From: M1-B18 sp048264125
GTDB lineage: Bacteria > Bacillota > Clostridia > Peptostreptococcales > Natronincolaceae
Reading direction: 5' to 3'
DNA length: 64,000 nt
Assembly (NCBI GenBank): GCA_048264125.1
Contig: JBLXDM010000002.1
Coordinates: 1 to 64,000 of the forward strand
Positions 1 to 8,898 of this stretch are shown piece by piece. The notes under the pieces are model-generated. The model was not told the origin of the DNA. It saw only the letters and a list, made by a program, of their open reading frames with translations, and did not search any database. Position numbers and translations under genes: made by a program. Position 1 is the stretch's first letter. Each line of letters starts with the position of its first letter.

Positions 1-8
1 CGTCCCAT
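1..8 (-). CDS. Start of a gene running off the left edge
   Basis: Only ATG-GGA-CG is inside the window, so nothing can be said about the product. A good ribosome site (AAGGAGGAG, about 18-27, complement strand) lies 8 nt upstream, which is the only reason to call it. It would be the next gene after ileS on the same strand. Confidence 0.35.
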
Positions 9-117
9 AAAAATATACTCCTCCTTCAGTAAACAGTTTTTTTTATTTAAACTGTCTACCATAAGGGGAGCATATCATATTTGCGAGACAGCCCCTAGTA
101 TTATTTTTATTGATTTA

Positions 118-3100
118 TTACAATCTTTCTACCTTTATACCAGTATCATGATCATTGATGTTTTGCACCTCTAAGCCTGCGCCCTCAAGCTTTTCAATTG
201 AGACTGCAAGGGTTTCCTGCTTGATGTACTCCTCATGGAATTTAAAGGCCTTGGCAACCTCCTCGTCTCCTTCATAGTATATCTTGATTTGGTCAGCCAC
301 CTGGTAGTCGTTGTTCTTACGCATTTGCTGAACCTTAGAGATAAACTCTCTGGCATAGCCCTCGTCGATAAGCTCCTGAGTTAAATGGGTGTCTAATATG
401 ACAAACAGGTTGTTTTCTGTTTCTACAGTAAAGCCTTCCTTAGAGGCGATGGTTATCTGAACATAATCCTTCAGGATTTCCACCTCTTCACCCTCCAGCT
501 CCAGCATTAGAGACTCTCCAGCCTCCAGCTTGGCTGCCATCTCTGCTGCATCCAGCTTGCTTAATACCTGTCCGAAGGCCTTTATCTTAGAGCCTAGGAT
601 TGAGCCTGCGGCTCTGAAGTTTGGTTTTAAATTAAAGTTCATATACTCCTTCAAATCCTTCTCAAAGACAACTTCCTTGATATTCAGCTCCTCCTGCATT
701 AATGGTACAAGGTCTGAAATTAAGGCTTCAAATTTTCCGTCTACTAATATCTTTTGCAGCGGCTGGCGAACCTTAATCTTTGCCTGTGCTCTTGCGGCTC
801 TACCTAAGCCTACGAGATCTCTAACAAGGTCCATCCTTTTCTCTACAGACTTGTCTATCAAATCGCTGTCGGATACAGGATAATCAGCTAAATGAACTGA
901 CATCTGGCCTGTAAGGTTTTGATATATCTCCTCAGACATAAATGGTGCAAATGGTGCCACAAGCTTTGCTACTCCAACCAATAGCTCATAGGTGGTGTTG
1001 TAAACCGCCTTTTTATCATCAGTTAGCTCAGTTGCCCAGAAGCGACGTCTTGCCCTTCTGATATACCAGTTGGATAAATCCTCATTAACAAATTCTTGGA
1101 TTTTACGCACTGCCTTTGTCAGGTCAAATACCTTTAAGTCAGCATCTACTGCCGCCACCAAGCTGTTAAACTTAGATAGTATCCATCTGTCAAGCTCTGG
1201 TCTTTCCTTGTAATCAACAAAGAAGCTGGTTGCATCAATTTCGTCAGTATTTGCATACAGGGTAAAGAAGGCATACACATTTTGCAGGGTTGTAAAGAAC
1301 TTGCTTTGAACCTCTTTAAGCCCCTCTATATCAAAGCGTGTCGGTGTCCATGCTGGTGATACATGCAGCAGGTACCATCGCAATACATCTGCACCATATT
1401 TATCAAATAATTCAAAGGGGTCCACCGTATTTCCCTTTGACTTAGACATCTTTCTTCCTTCCTTATCAAGAATAAGGTCATTTACAAGTACATTTTTATA
1501 TGGAGATACTCCCTTTATAAAGGTTGAGATAACCAATAATGAGTAGAACCAGCCTCTTGTTTGGTCTATACCCTCGCAGATATAGTCGGCAGGGAAAAGC
1601 TCATCAAAGTTCTCTTTATTTTCAAAGGGGTAATGATGCTGTGCAAAAGGCATTGCACCACTATCAAACCAGCAGTCGATGACCTCTGTAACCCTTGTCA
1701 TTGAATCACCGCATTTAGTACATTTTAGATGAACATCATCCACATATGGTCTATGAAGCTCTATCGTTTCGTCTATTTCTTCTATTGCATGCTCCATCAG
1801 CTCTTTTCTAGAGCCCACAGAGGTTGTATGTCCACAGCCGCAACGCCAGATATTTAAAGGTGTACCCCAATATCTATTTCTAGAAAGAGCCCAGTCATTT
1901 ACGTTTTCCAGCCAGTTGCCAAAGCGCTTTTCACCAACATAGTCCGGGAACCAGTTTACGCTATTGTTGTTTTCTATCAGCTTATCCTTAAGCTTTGTAA
2001 CCTCGATATACCAGCTGGGCTTTCCGTAGTAAAGCAACGGTGTAGAGCATCTCCAGCAGTGGGGATAGTTATGATCCATCTTTTCCTTCTTAAATAGCTT
2101 ACCCTCTGCATGCAGCCATTTTATAATGTCTACATCGCAATCCATTACAAATCTGCCCTCCCAAGGGGTGGTGGTGTATTTTCCGCTCTCATCCACCGGC
2201 TGTAATACCGGTAAATCATAGCGTCTTCCAACCTGGTAGTCATCCTCACCGAAGGCCGGAGCGATATGAACAATACCTGTACCGTCTTCTGTTGTAACGA
2301 AATCTGCAACAGTTACGAAGAAGGCCTTTTTCTCTGGCTTAACAAAGGGCATCAGCTGCTCATACTCAATATGCTCCAATGTCTCACCTTTAAACTCCTC
2401 TACAATTTCATAATCCTCACCTATAACCTTGGCAGCCAGCTTCTTTTCTAGAATATATATCTTATCCTGATGCTTAGCCTTGATATAGGTTTCCTTTGGA
2501 TTTACAGCCAATGCAACGTTGGAAGCCAAGGTCCACGGCGTAGTGGTCCATACTAGGAAATACTCATCGGCATCCTTACGCTTAACAGGCACTATTACAG
2601 TGTTTGATTTTATTTCCTTATAGCCCTGAGACACCTCGTGGGAGGCTAGACCTGTTCCACATCGTGGGCAGTAGGGTAGTATTTTATGTCCCTCGTAGAT
2701 ATAGCCCTGCTTGAAGAATTGGTCTAATATCCACCATACAGACTCGATATAATTATTGTCCAGAGTGATATAGGGATTATCCAAATCTATGGAATAGCCC
2801 ATACGGGTCGTCATTTCTCTCCAAAGCTTTTCGTAGGTAAATACCGACTCTCGGCATTTTTCATTGAACTTATCCAGTCCGTAGGCTTCAATGTCCTGCT
2901 TGCTGGAAAGCTTCAGCTGCTTTTCAACCTCGATTTCAACAGGAAGTCCGTGGGTATCCCACCCGGCCTTTCTCTTTACCTGATGCCCCGTCATTGTCTT
3001 GTAGCGACAAACAGTATCCTTTAGGGTTCTAGAAATAACGTGATGTATTCCCGGTCTTCCATTGGCCGTAGGGGGTCCCTCATAGAAAACAAAGGATTTT

Positions 3101-3216
3101 TGCCCCTCTCTCGTTGTAATACTCTTATCCAAAACATCGTTTTTATCCCAGTATTCCGACACAGCATTTTCTCTTTGTGCCACCGGAAGATTCGATAATG
3201 CTTTATACTTTTCCAT
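118..3216 (-). CDS. ileS: Isoleucyl-tRNA synthetase, IleRS2 type
   Basis: Cytoplasmic class I aminoacyl-tRNA synthetase that charges tRNA-Ile with isoleucine. The protein is about 1032 residues. The HIGH-equivalent near residue 57 reads PGIHHV, the altered GXHH form typical of the eukaryote-like IleRS2 group, not HXGH of IleRS1. KMSKS is intact near residue 590 (RKMSKSKGNT). The editing (CP1) domain lies between them, and there are Cys pairs (CPRC, CRC, CKC) plus the anticodon-binding region WxxRRARRRFW. An ATG three codons further upstream is also open, but it sits inside the ribosome site AAAGGATG; the ATG at 3216 is spaced correctly. A T-box leader precedes the gene. IleRS2 enzymes are generally poorly sensitive to mupirocin; here that is inference from the family. 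Confidence 0.97.
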   Translation of the reverse strand: MEKYKALSNLPVAQRENAVSEYWDKNDVLDKSITTREGQKSFVFYEGPPTANGRPGIHHVISRTLKDTVCRYKTMTGHQVKRKAGWDTHGLPVEIEVEKQLKLSSKQDIEAYGLDKFNEKCRESVFTYEKLWREMTTRMGYSIDLDNPYITLDNNYIESVWWILDQFFKQGYIYEGHKILPYCPRCGTGLASHEVSQGYKEIKSNTVIVPVKRKDADEYFLVWTTTPWTLASNVALAVNPKETYIKAKHQDKIYILEKKLAAKVIGEDYEIVEEFKGETLEHIEYEQLMPFVKPEKKAFFVTVADFVTTEDGTGIVHIAPAFGEDDYQVGRRYDLPVLQPVDESGKYTTTPWEGRFVMDCDVDIIKWLHAEGKLFKKEKMDHNYPHCWRCSTPLLYYGKPSWYIEVTKLKDKLIENNNSVNWFPDYVGEKRFGNWLENVNDWALSRNRYWGTPLNIWRCGCGHTTSVGSRKELMEHAIEEIDETIELHRPYVDDVHLKCTKCGDSMTRVTEVIDCWFDSGAMPFAQHHYPFENKENFDELFPADYICEGIDQTRGWFYSLLVISTFIKGVSPYKNVLVNDLILDKEGRKMSKSKGNTVDPFELFDKYGADVLRWYLLHVSPAWTPTRFDIEGLKEVQSKFFTTLQNVYAFFTLYANTDEIDATSFFVDYKERPELDRWILSKFNSLVAAVDADLKVFDLTKAVRKIQEFVNEDLSNWYIRRARRRFWATELTDDKKAVYNTTYELLVGVAKLVAPFAPFMSEEIYQNLTGQMSVHLADYPVSDSDLIDKSVEKRMDLVRDLVGLGRAARAQAKIKVRQPLQKILVDGKFEALISDLVPLMQEELNIKEVVFEKDLKEYMNFNLKPNFRAAGSILGSKIKAFGQVLSKLDAAEMAAKLEAGESLMLELEGEEVEILKDYVQITIASKEGFTVETENNLFVILDTHLTQELIDEGYAREFISKVQQMRKNNDYQVADQIKIYYEGDEEVAKAFKFHEEYIKQETLAVSIEKLEGAGLEVQNINDHDTGIKVERL

Positions 3217-3249
3217 GCATCTCATCCTTTCTGCTTCGTCTTGAAAATA

Positions 3250-3490
3250 TAAAAGTCCCTAAGTCATTGACTTAGGGACGAATTAACCGTGGTACCACCC
3301 TGATTACAGATAAAATCTGTCACTCAACAGCATGCTAACGGATGCCAAACGGGAATGCCTACTGTTAATTTTCAGCAATTCCAACTCCGAGGTGATCTTC
3401 ACAATAAATCTTATTCATAGCCTTTCAGCCCTGGGCCATGTCTCTGTGATAAAGATATGCTGCTACTGTCCTCTTCCCTGTAATTAGAAG
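3250..3490 (-). promoter_or_regulatory. T-box leader of ileS, Ile specifier ATC
   Basis: The complement strand carries the T-box core GGTGGTACCACGG (3287-3300), which pairs with the uncharged tRNA acceptor end. It is followed by an intrinsic terminator with arms GTCCCTAAGT/ACTTAGGGAC (3255-3279) and a T-rich tail. Upstream, stem I contains GAAGATCACC; ATC followed by A at 3394-3396 fits the isoleucine specifier codon. The leader should let transcription into ileS proceed when uncharged tRNA-Ile accumulates. Element type and gene agree; the upstream boundary is approximate. Confidence 0.93.
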
Positions 3491-3508
3491 ATATTTACTT
3501 TAGTTAAG

Positions 3509-3538
3509 ATTATACCCTTATACAAGATAATGTGTCAA
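3509..3538 (-). promoter_or_regulatory. Probable ileS promoter
   Basis: TTGACA (3533-3538) and TATAAT (3509-3514) on the complement strand, 18 bp apart, just upstream of the T-box leader. Both hexamers match consensus. The remaining 3540-3849 stretch is AT-rich and shows no other gene. Confidence 0.75.
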
Positions 3539-3849
3539 GAAAATTTAGATTTCTTTTTTAACATTTCAAAAAATTTATATGGAAGCCTGTTGCTTGATGT
3601 CGTTATTTCTATTTTACCAGATTTTTAGATGGTCTTATATATTATTGTAGTTTTTATGTGGATTATACAATTTTAATTGAAATTCTACTAAATCCAGCTG
3701 TTAACATAGAATAGGGCCTGTCACAAGAGCTAATGGATTATAGCCTATTTTCAATTGGCATCATGTTTCCAGCTATACCACTACTGCCTGTTTGTCCCGC
3801 TTCTAAAATGGGTAAAGTAAGTACAGAGTATATTTTAGGAGGGGTACAT

Positions 3850-4356
3850 ATGAATGGTGCTGTAGAAATTCTTAAGCTGGCTATGTCCATGGAGCGTCAG
3901 GGGCAACGCTTTTATGAAGGCTTTGTAGATCAGGTGGAAAGCCCTGTCATCAAGGAAATTTTTAATTCCCTGTCAAAGACCGAGGAGGAGCATTACTATA
4001 TTCTTAAAAAGGAGCTGGACAAGCTGGTAGCCGGTGGTCAATGGTCTCCTGTAGGGGAGCTTAAGCCCAGTATTGAACGAAGCCTTTTTGATGTTCGCCT
4101 AGAGGCAGAGAAGCTGAATACAGAAAAGCTTGCTATGTCTCATTCAGATATTTCACTCTTAAGAATGGCCTATTTAATTGAAAATGATTTTGCTGAATAT
4201 TATAAGAAGGCAATGGATTATACCGAAGACGAAAATGGTAAAAAAATACTGGAAATGCTGTATAATTGGGAAAATGAGCACAGACGCGTTTTTTATGAGG
4301 AATATAAAAGTGCTATGGAGGACTATTGGTTTGACCAGAGCTTTTCACCCTTCTAA
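3850..4356 (+). CDS. Ferritin-like (rubrerythrin-family) protein without rubredoxin domain
   Basis: A 168-residue four-helix di-iron protein of the rubrerythrin/ferritin-like family, probably cytoplasmic and concerned with peroxide or iron handling. The iron-ligand pattern is visible: E in MSMERQGQRFYEGF near the N-terminus, EEEHYYIL near residue 50, ENDFAEYY near 115, and ENEHRRVF near 140, i.e. two E..EXXH pairs. No C-terminal CXXC pairs exist, so the rubredoxin domain of classical rubrerythrin is absent and the electron donor must be separate. The frame is open further upstream, but the ATG at 3850 has the ribosome site TAGGAGGGG. It is a single gene on the plus strand, ending at a two-way terminator. 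Confidence 0.85.
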   Translation: MNGAVEILKLAMSMERQGQRFYEGFVDQVESPVIKEIFNSLSKTEEEHYYILKKELDKLVAGGQWSPVGELKPSIERSLFDVRLEAEKLNTEKLAMSHSDISLLRMAYLIENDFAEYYKKAMDYTEDENGKKILEMLYNWENEHRRVFYEEYKSAMEDYWFDQSFSPF

Positions 4357-4441
4357 GGACCAACATGCACAAGCCCCTATGATATAAGGGGCAGGAGGTC
4401 ACAGGGAAAAATTGTGAACCCAGTTCATGAAAAAACTGAAT

Positions 4442-4485
4442 ACATTAAACAGGAGGAATGCTGATGTATTCCTCCTGTTTTAATG
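4442..4485. terminator. Bidirectional terminator between convergent genes
   Basis: Near-perfect hairpin: ACATTAAACAGGAGGAAT pairs with ATTCCTCCTGTTTTAATGT around an 8-nt loop, with a T run on either strand. It separates the plus-strand ferritin-like gene from the minus-strand ABC permease gene. Confidence 0.8.
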
Positions 4486-4526
4486 TAAGCATAGGACCAT
4501 TCCTGTGATTCGTCCGATTTCTTCAA

Positions 4527-7187
4527 CTATTCTGCTTCCCGCAGACGCTCAACAATGGAGCGCCTCGAAACAACGTGGTACACCGAAAGCGGCACGCCAA
4601 TGCCCAGCAGCGTGAAAATCGGAGCAATCAAAAGGAGGGGTAAGAGAGTAAACCGGTAGGTAAAAAACCAGAATACACTGGCCAGTGCATTGGACAGCAG
4701 CGGTCCAGCAACGATACTGAGGGCGGCAGATACTGTTAAAGCCCCCAGTGCATAATATAGACCCTCCCATATCAGCATGGCTTTGAGCTGCCGGCCGGTC
4801 ATGCCTATGGACTGAAGCATTGCCAGCTCTCGGCGGCGTGTCAGAATGCTCGTCAGAATTGCGTTGAGAAAATTGAGGATGCCTATAAGACCAACGATAA
4901 AGCTCAACACGCCTCCCAGCATCAGGAACATATTACGGAAGGCGTCAAACTCCGCTGCATAAGTTGCTTTGCTTTCATAGTCCAAATGCGGCATCCGATT
5001 ATTTGTCAAATCAGATAGAAAAGCTTCCATATCTGCAGTTCTTTCATCACTGACATCGCAGGCGTAGTATATGACGTTGCTTGTGCCGCTGTCCTGAAGA
5101 AATGTCTGGTGGTTCATGACGAACTCGTCGGCACCATAATAGCGATAGCTGAGGGAATGCGGCACAGTCATCAGGGCTGCCACCTCGTAATCTATGTCCT
5201 GATATGTCTTTGCTCGGTAACGATAAGGCTGGTCATCAGGAATATAATCCGGATTAAGAATCTCACCTGTATTAGGATCATAGTACTCATACTCCGTTAC
5301 ATACCGCAGGGTAACGGTGTTTCCAAGCCTTGCCCAGTTAGAATCCATCCGCGGATTGCCATAGTCATCATCAGAATAGACCGCCGCCACATAGCGTCCC
5401 CCAGGTTCACTAAGCTTGGACAAATCACCCTGCAGCACCGTCATCTTATCAAGCACATAAGGCTCCATACCATAAAGCTGTACTCTGTCGGCCAGCAGGC
5501 CTTGCTGATTCTTTTCCATAAAGTTAACAGCGTGATCCAAGGCATCTTCATCGTTCCACTTGCCGTTCTTGGCACGGTAGTATTCCTCAGTGACAAATTC
5601 CTCCACCGGACTGCTCTTCCCGTATACACGCCCTCCTGCTTCTATACCGGGCTGAGACTTCAGGCTGGAGATGACATCCTCCGGCAGAGCACGAAGGCTA
5701 TCCCAAAAAACTCCTGTTTGAAAGTGGCCTGCATCTGCCACAATAAAATCTGAAGCAACATTCCTTGCCAGATATTTATCCATGTCAAAACCGTTTGTAA
5801 AGGTGACTGTCATATTGAGCAGCAACACTGCCAGTGACAGGGAAGTTACTGTTATTACTGTCTTGCCTCTGTTGCGTCCTAGATTTACCCATGCCATTTT
5901 GGACAGTGATGTCCCTGACTGCACCTTGCGGATTATTTTCTTATTTGGCTCCCCCTCGGTGTAGCGAACAGCCTCCAGTGGCGATACTCTTGCCGCCATC
6001 CGCCCCGGCCTGTGGCAGGAGATCATCACTGTGATCAGAGCAAAAAACCCAGAACCAATAAAAATTAGAGGGCTTGCCGACACCGTCTCCTGTACAACGC
6101 CATTGAGCTGAGACGAAATCACAGGAGTCAGCCTAACACCTACGCCATAACCCATCAGCAGCCCAATGGGAATACCAATCAAGGACAATAGCAGCGCCTG
6201 CTGAAGAATGATACGATGCAACTGTCGCCCCGTAGTACCGATAGTTTTCAGCAGACCGTAAAAGCGTATATCGTTCGATACAGAGATTTGAAACACATTA
6301 TAGATAATCAGATATCCAGTAAAGATAATAATCAACAGAAGCATCACAATTGCGATTGCGGTTATCGGATCCAAGCTGTCAGCAAGCTGCGCGCCGGTAT
6401 AGCCCCAATTTATACCCGTTGAAATATAATTGCTCCCTGCCGATCTGCTTTCCCACTGGTAACCGTGATTTGTCAAAATCCCGCCTAAATCCCCCTCAAT
6501 ATTCAGCGAATTACCCAGCATGACATCCATGTTCCAAGACCCTGTGATGCCGTCATTGCCATTGCTGTCTCCTATGCCGACCTTATGATAGATAGCCTGT
6601 GCTCGGCTATGGGGAATGAGAACATGGTTGGCGGCTATCGCCTTGTCATATTCCCACCAGCCGCTCAGGAGAAAGGTTTCCGTTACCTCTGTCTCGTCAA
6701 CAACAAAGGTTAGGGTAAACTCACTTCCCAATATTGGTTCGACGCCCAATAGCTCCAGTACCCGGGTATCGGTGGCAGCCTCATTGGTGCCTTCTACAGG
6801 CAAACGGCCTTCTACAGGATCACAGTACATCCAGTGGGCTTGGTTTGCATCGCTGTATCCAATTTCCACATGAGATTTGAGAAAGGGTGGGCCATCTGGC
6901 ATACCCACAAAGCGTCGTAACCCAAACTGCTTGATGAGGGGATCGGTTTTAATTTCATCAAACTGCTCTTGAGTAAGATACTTAAACACCCCATGGCTCC
7001 AGCCTCCAGCCTGTCGGAAGTTGGCCTGCTGAATGGCTTCATTAATCGATAGTGCTATCGTAAATAGGGAAGTAAATAGTAAGGCGGTCAAGGCAATGGC
7101 AAGAATAGCAATAAGATTTCTCGTTCCTGTGGCCTTCATGCTCTTCGTGCTCAGCCGACGGATACATTTTTGATTGGCTACCTTCAT
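4527..7187 (-). CDS. ABC transporter permease with two FtsX domains
   Basis: An 886-residue membrane permease of the FtsX/MacB superfamily. It has a transmembrane helix near residues 25-48, a long extracytoplasmic segment, then three helices of an FtsX domain around 270-400. A second helix near 430, a second large outside domain and a C-terminal FtsX domain (about 765-880) complete the 4+4 helix plan. It lies 11 nt behind the ATPase gene and downstream of a response regulator/histidine kinase pair. That order is typical of antimicrobial-peptide or cell-envelope-stress export modules, but the large twin outside domains are unlike ten-helix BceB. The substrate is unknown. Base composition is somewhat richer in G+C than neighbouring genes, so acquisition by transfer is possible. 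Confidence 0.85.
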   Translation of the reverse strand: MKVANQKCIRRLSTKSMKATGTRNLIAILAIALTALLFTSLFTIALSINEAIQQANFRQAGGWSHGVFKYLTQEQFDEIKTDPLIKQFGLRRFVGMPDGPPFLKSHVEIGYSDANQAHWMYCDPVEGRLPVEGTNEAATDTRVLELLGVEPILGSEFTLTFVVDETEVTETFLLSGWWEYDKAIAANHVLIPHSRAQAIYHKVGIGDSNGNDGITGSWNMDVMLGNSLNIEGDLGGILTNHGYQWESRSAGSNYISTGINWGYTGAQLADSLDPITAIAIVMLLLIIIFTGYLIIYNVFQISVSNDIRFYGLLKTIGTTGRQLHRIILQQALLLSLIGIPIGLLMGYGVGVRLTPVISSQLNGVVQETVSASPLIFIGSGFFALITVMISCHRPGRMAARVSPLEAVRYTEGEPNKKIIRKVQSGTSLSKMAWVNLGRNRGKTVITVTSLSLAVLLLNMTVTFTNGFDMDKYLARNVASDFIVADAGHFQTGVFWDSLRALPEDVISSLKSQPGIEAGGRVYGKSSPVEEFVTEEYYRAKNGKWNDEDALDHAVNFMEKNQQGLLADRVQLYGMEPYVLDKMTVLQGDLSKLSEPGGRYVAAVYSDDDYGNPRMDSNWARLGNTVTLRYVTEYEYYDPNTGEILNPDYIPDDQPYRYRAKTYQDIDYEVAALMTVPHSLSYRYYGADEFVMNHQTFLQDSGTSNVIYYACDVSDERTADMEAFLSDLTNNRMPHLDYESKATYAAEFDAFRNMFLMLGGVLSFIVGLIGILNFLNAILTSILTRRRELAMLQSIGMTGRQLKAMLIWEGLYYALGALTVSAALSIVAGPLLSNALASVFWFFTYRFTLLPLLLIAPIFTLLGIGVPLSVYHVVSRRSIVERLREAE

Positions 7188-7198
7188 ATCTCCACCTC

Positions 7199-7867
7199 CT
7201 ACCGATCCACGATCAAGCCGTCCTCGATTCGGACGATGCGGTCGGCCAACTGTGCAATTTCCTCGTTATGAGTAATCATCACAATGGTTTGGACAAATTT
7301 TCGACTTGTGACCTTTAGGAGCCCCAAAACATCCTGACTGGTCCTGGAATCCAAATTGCCGGTGGGCTCATCCGCTAGAATGATGGCGGGCTTTGCGCTT
7401 AAAGCCCGGGCAATGGCCACCCGCTGCTGCTGGCCTCCTGAGAGATTATTAGGCAGATTTTGTAGTTTAGACTGCAGTCCCAATGTTTCGATGATACTGT
7501 CCACATAGATGGCATCCGGCGTGTTGCCGTCCAATTGAATGGGCAGCACGATGTTCTCATAGACGCTAAGTACAGGAACCAAATTATAATTCTGGAACAC
7601 AAAGCCGATCTTGCGGCGACGGAATATGGTCAGCTCCTCATCTTTTAGAGAGAAGATATTCTTGCCGTCTACCTTAACCGTGCCGCTTGTGGGCCGATCC
7701 AGTCCCCCCAGCATGTGGAGCAGTGTACTCTTACCGCTGCCGGAGGTCCCGACAATGGCTACGAATTCTCCTTTCTTCACTTCTAGATTTACCCAGGCGA
7801 GAGCATTAACGGCGTTTTCACCGGTGCCATAAATTTTCTTCAAATCATAAGTCTGCAAAATGGTCAT
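7199..7867 (-). CDS. ABC transporter ATP-binding protein (LolD/MacB type)
   Basis: A 222-residue cytoplasmic ATPase that energises the permease encoded next. Walker A is GTSGSGKS near residue 42, the signature LSGGQQQRVAIARAL near 138 and Walker B IILADEPTGNLD near 160, followed by the H-loop ITHNEE. The closest family is the LolD/MacB/SalX group that partners FtsX-type permeases. An in-frame TTG lies 15 nt further upstream, but it is inside the ribosome site GGAGGTG; the ATG at 7867 is spaced correctly. A terminator-like hairpin ends directly at the ribosome site, so expression is probably set by read-through. Confidence 0.93.
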   Translation of the reverse strand: MTILQTYDLKKIYGTGENAVNALAWVNLEVKKGEFVAIVGTSGSGKSTLLHMLGGLDRPTSGTVKVDGKNIFSLKDEELTIFRRRKIGFVFQNYNLVPVLSVYENIVLPIQLDGNTPDAIYVDSIIETLGLQSKLQNLPNNLSGGQQQRVAIARALSAKPAIILADEPTGNLDSRTSQDVLGLLKVTSRKFVQTIVMITHNEEIAQLADRIVRIEDGLIVDR

Positions 7868-7880
7868 AATAGACACCTCC

Positions 7881-7917
7881 AAAAAAAGTCTGCATAGCTG
7901 GCTACTATACAGACTTT
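7881..7917 (-). terminator. Terminator/attenuator hairpin before the ABC ATPase
   Basis: On the complement strand AAAGTCTGTATAG pairs with CTATGCAGACTTT around a 7-nt loop and runs straight into TTTTTTT, then the ATPase ribosome site GGAGGTG (7874-7880). It therefore lies after the histidine kinase and before the transporter. Any transcript reaching the transporter must pass it, so it should act as an attenuator and not merely as an end. Confidence 0.7.
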
Positions 7918-7967
7918 ATCATACGCTTCTTTCTAGAATCTTTCCGATAGACTAGCAAATCTATCAT
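7905..7967 (-). CDS. Possible leader peptide, 20 residues
   Basis: A short frame starting ATG-ATA-GAT and ending in GTA-TAG encodes a very basic C-terminal half (YRKDSRKKRMIKSV). Its stop lies inside the 5' arm of the attenuator hairpin, where a translating ribosome would prevent hairpin formation. No clear Shine-Dalgarno sequence precedes it, so this may be chance. The placement resembles leader peptides that control other ABC drug exporters, but nothing more supports it. Confidence 0.25.
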   Translation of the reverse strand: MIDLLVYRKDSRKKRMIKSV

Positions 7968-7990
7968 TATTGTAAGAATTCGGGTCTATC
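7930..7990 (-). promoter_or_regulatory. Possible transporter promoter with dyad site
   Basis: On the complement strand GATAGA-8 nt-TCTATC (7946-7965) forms a dyad, and another GATAGA lies at 7985-7990, 25 bp away. TTGCTA and TAGAAA, 17 bp apart, give a mediocre promoter overlapping the dyad. The arrangement would suit activation by the response regulator encoded upstream. This is inference from repeats only. Confidence 0.35.
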
Positions 7991-8897
7991 GGGGCAAGAA
8001 CATTGAAAAAACCGAGCCGTTATTTAAAGATGATGCTACTTTGATATATCCCCCCTGCCCCTCTAAAATCTGGCGGGTCAGATACAAACCAATCCCCACG
8101 CCCTCCTGTTCACTGACGGATGGCGACCGGTAAAAACGCAAGAAGACCTTTGCCTGCTCCGCTTCAGAAATTCCAATACCCGTATCCGCTACATCGACCC
8201 TGCAAAATAAATCATATGCCTTGGCAGAAACCTGTATACTGCCCCCCACAGGCGTGTATTTAATGGCATTATCCAGCAGATTGCATAGCGCCTCTGTCGT
8301 CCATTTATAGTCAAATACCGCATTGGCCGCCGTAGGATTCATGGTCAAGGTAATTTCTTTTTGTGCAGCCTTGGGCGCCATCTGTCCAACGGCTTCCTCC
8401 AGCATAGGGACTATGCCATGAGAAACCGGATGAAGGGTAAAAACGCCTGTTTCCAATCGTGACAGCTTCACTAATGAGGCAATCAAAAAACTCAGCTTTT
8501 CCGCTTGTCCCCGCAGTGCGGCAACACACTCCAGGCTTTCTTCCGGCAAATCCCGCTCCTCCAGCAGCTGTGCATAGAGTAGAATATTGGCAATTGGCGT
8601 TTGGGTCTGGTGAGAGATATCCGCCAGTAGCTCCTTGATTTTTTCTTTCTCTACCGTTAAGTTGCGGGCTGACACTGTAGAGGCATTTAAATATCGGTTT
8701 AATCTACACTCCACTGAAGATAGCAGGCTTTCGTCAAAGCGATGCTCGGTAAAGCTTCCGTCCAATGCTTCATCCAGCATTAGATTCAGTGTCTTCATAA
8801 TTCTTCTAGTTTTGCGATTCTCATGCAGCACAACCAAGATGCATAGGAGAATCGATCCTAGAGCTAGGGCAATCCAGGCAAATCGCCACTCATTCAA
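7986..8897 (-). CDS. Sensor histidine kinase
   Basis: A 303-residue membrane-bound kinase that should phosphorylate the adjacent response regulator. One transmembrane helix is visible at about residues 7-25, with no sizeable outside sensor domain. Then come the dimerisation/phosphoacceptor helix with ADISHQTQTPIANILLY (His near 95), the N box LCNLLDNAIKYTP, G1 DTGIGIS, and G2 GVGIGLYLTRQIL. The start is TTG at 8897; an in-frame stop lies just upstream and no ATG fits. The gene begins 1 nt after the regulator's stop, so the two are translationally coupled. The small sensor and adjacent exporter suggest it reads the transporter or the membrane, not a soluble ligand. Confidence 0.9.
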   Translation of the reverse strand: MNEWRFAWIALALGSILLCILVVLHENRKTRRIMKTLNLMLDEALDGSFTEHRFDESLLSSVECRLNRYLNASTVSARNLTVEKEKIKELLADISHQTQTPIANILLYAQLLEERDLPEESLECVAALRGQAEKLSFLIASLVKLSRLETGVFTLHPVSHGIVPMLEEAVGQMAPKAAQKEITLTMNPTAANAVFDYKWTTEALCNLLDNAIKYTPVGGSIQVSAKAYDLFCRVDVADTGIGISEAEQAKVFLRFYRSPSVSEQEGVGIGLYLTRQILEGQGGYIKVASSLNNGSVFSMFLPR

Positions 8898-8898
8898 T

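Noticed and set aside
3733..3849. N-terminal extension of the ferritin-like protein
   Set aside because: The added residues resemble no family member and the strong ribosome site lies directly before ATG 3850.
5109..5753. Long plus-strand open frame inside the ABC permease gene
   Set aside because: No ribosome site and no domain; its sequence is the antisense of a well-supported permease with clear FtsX domains.
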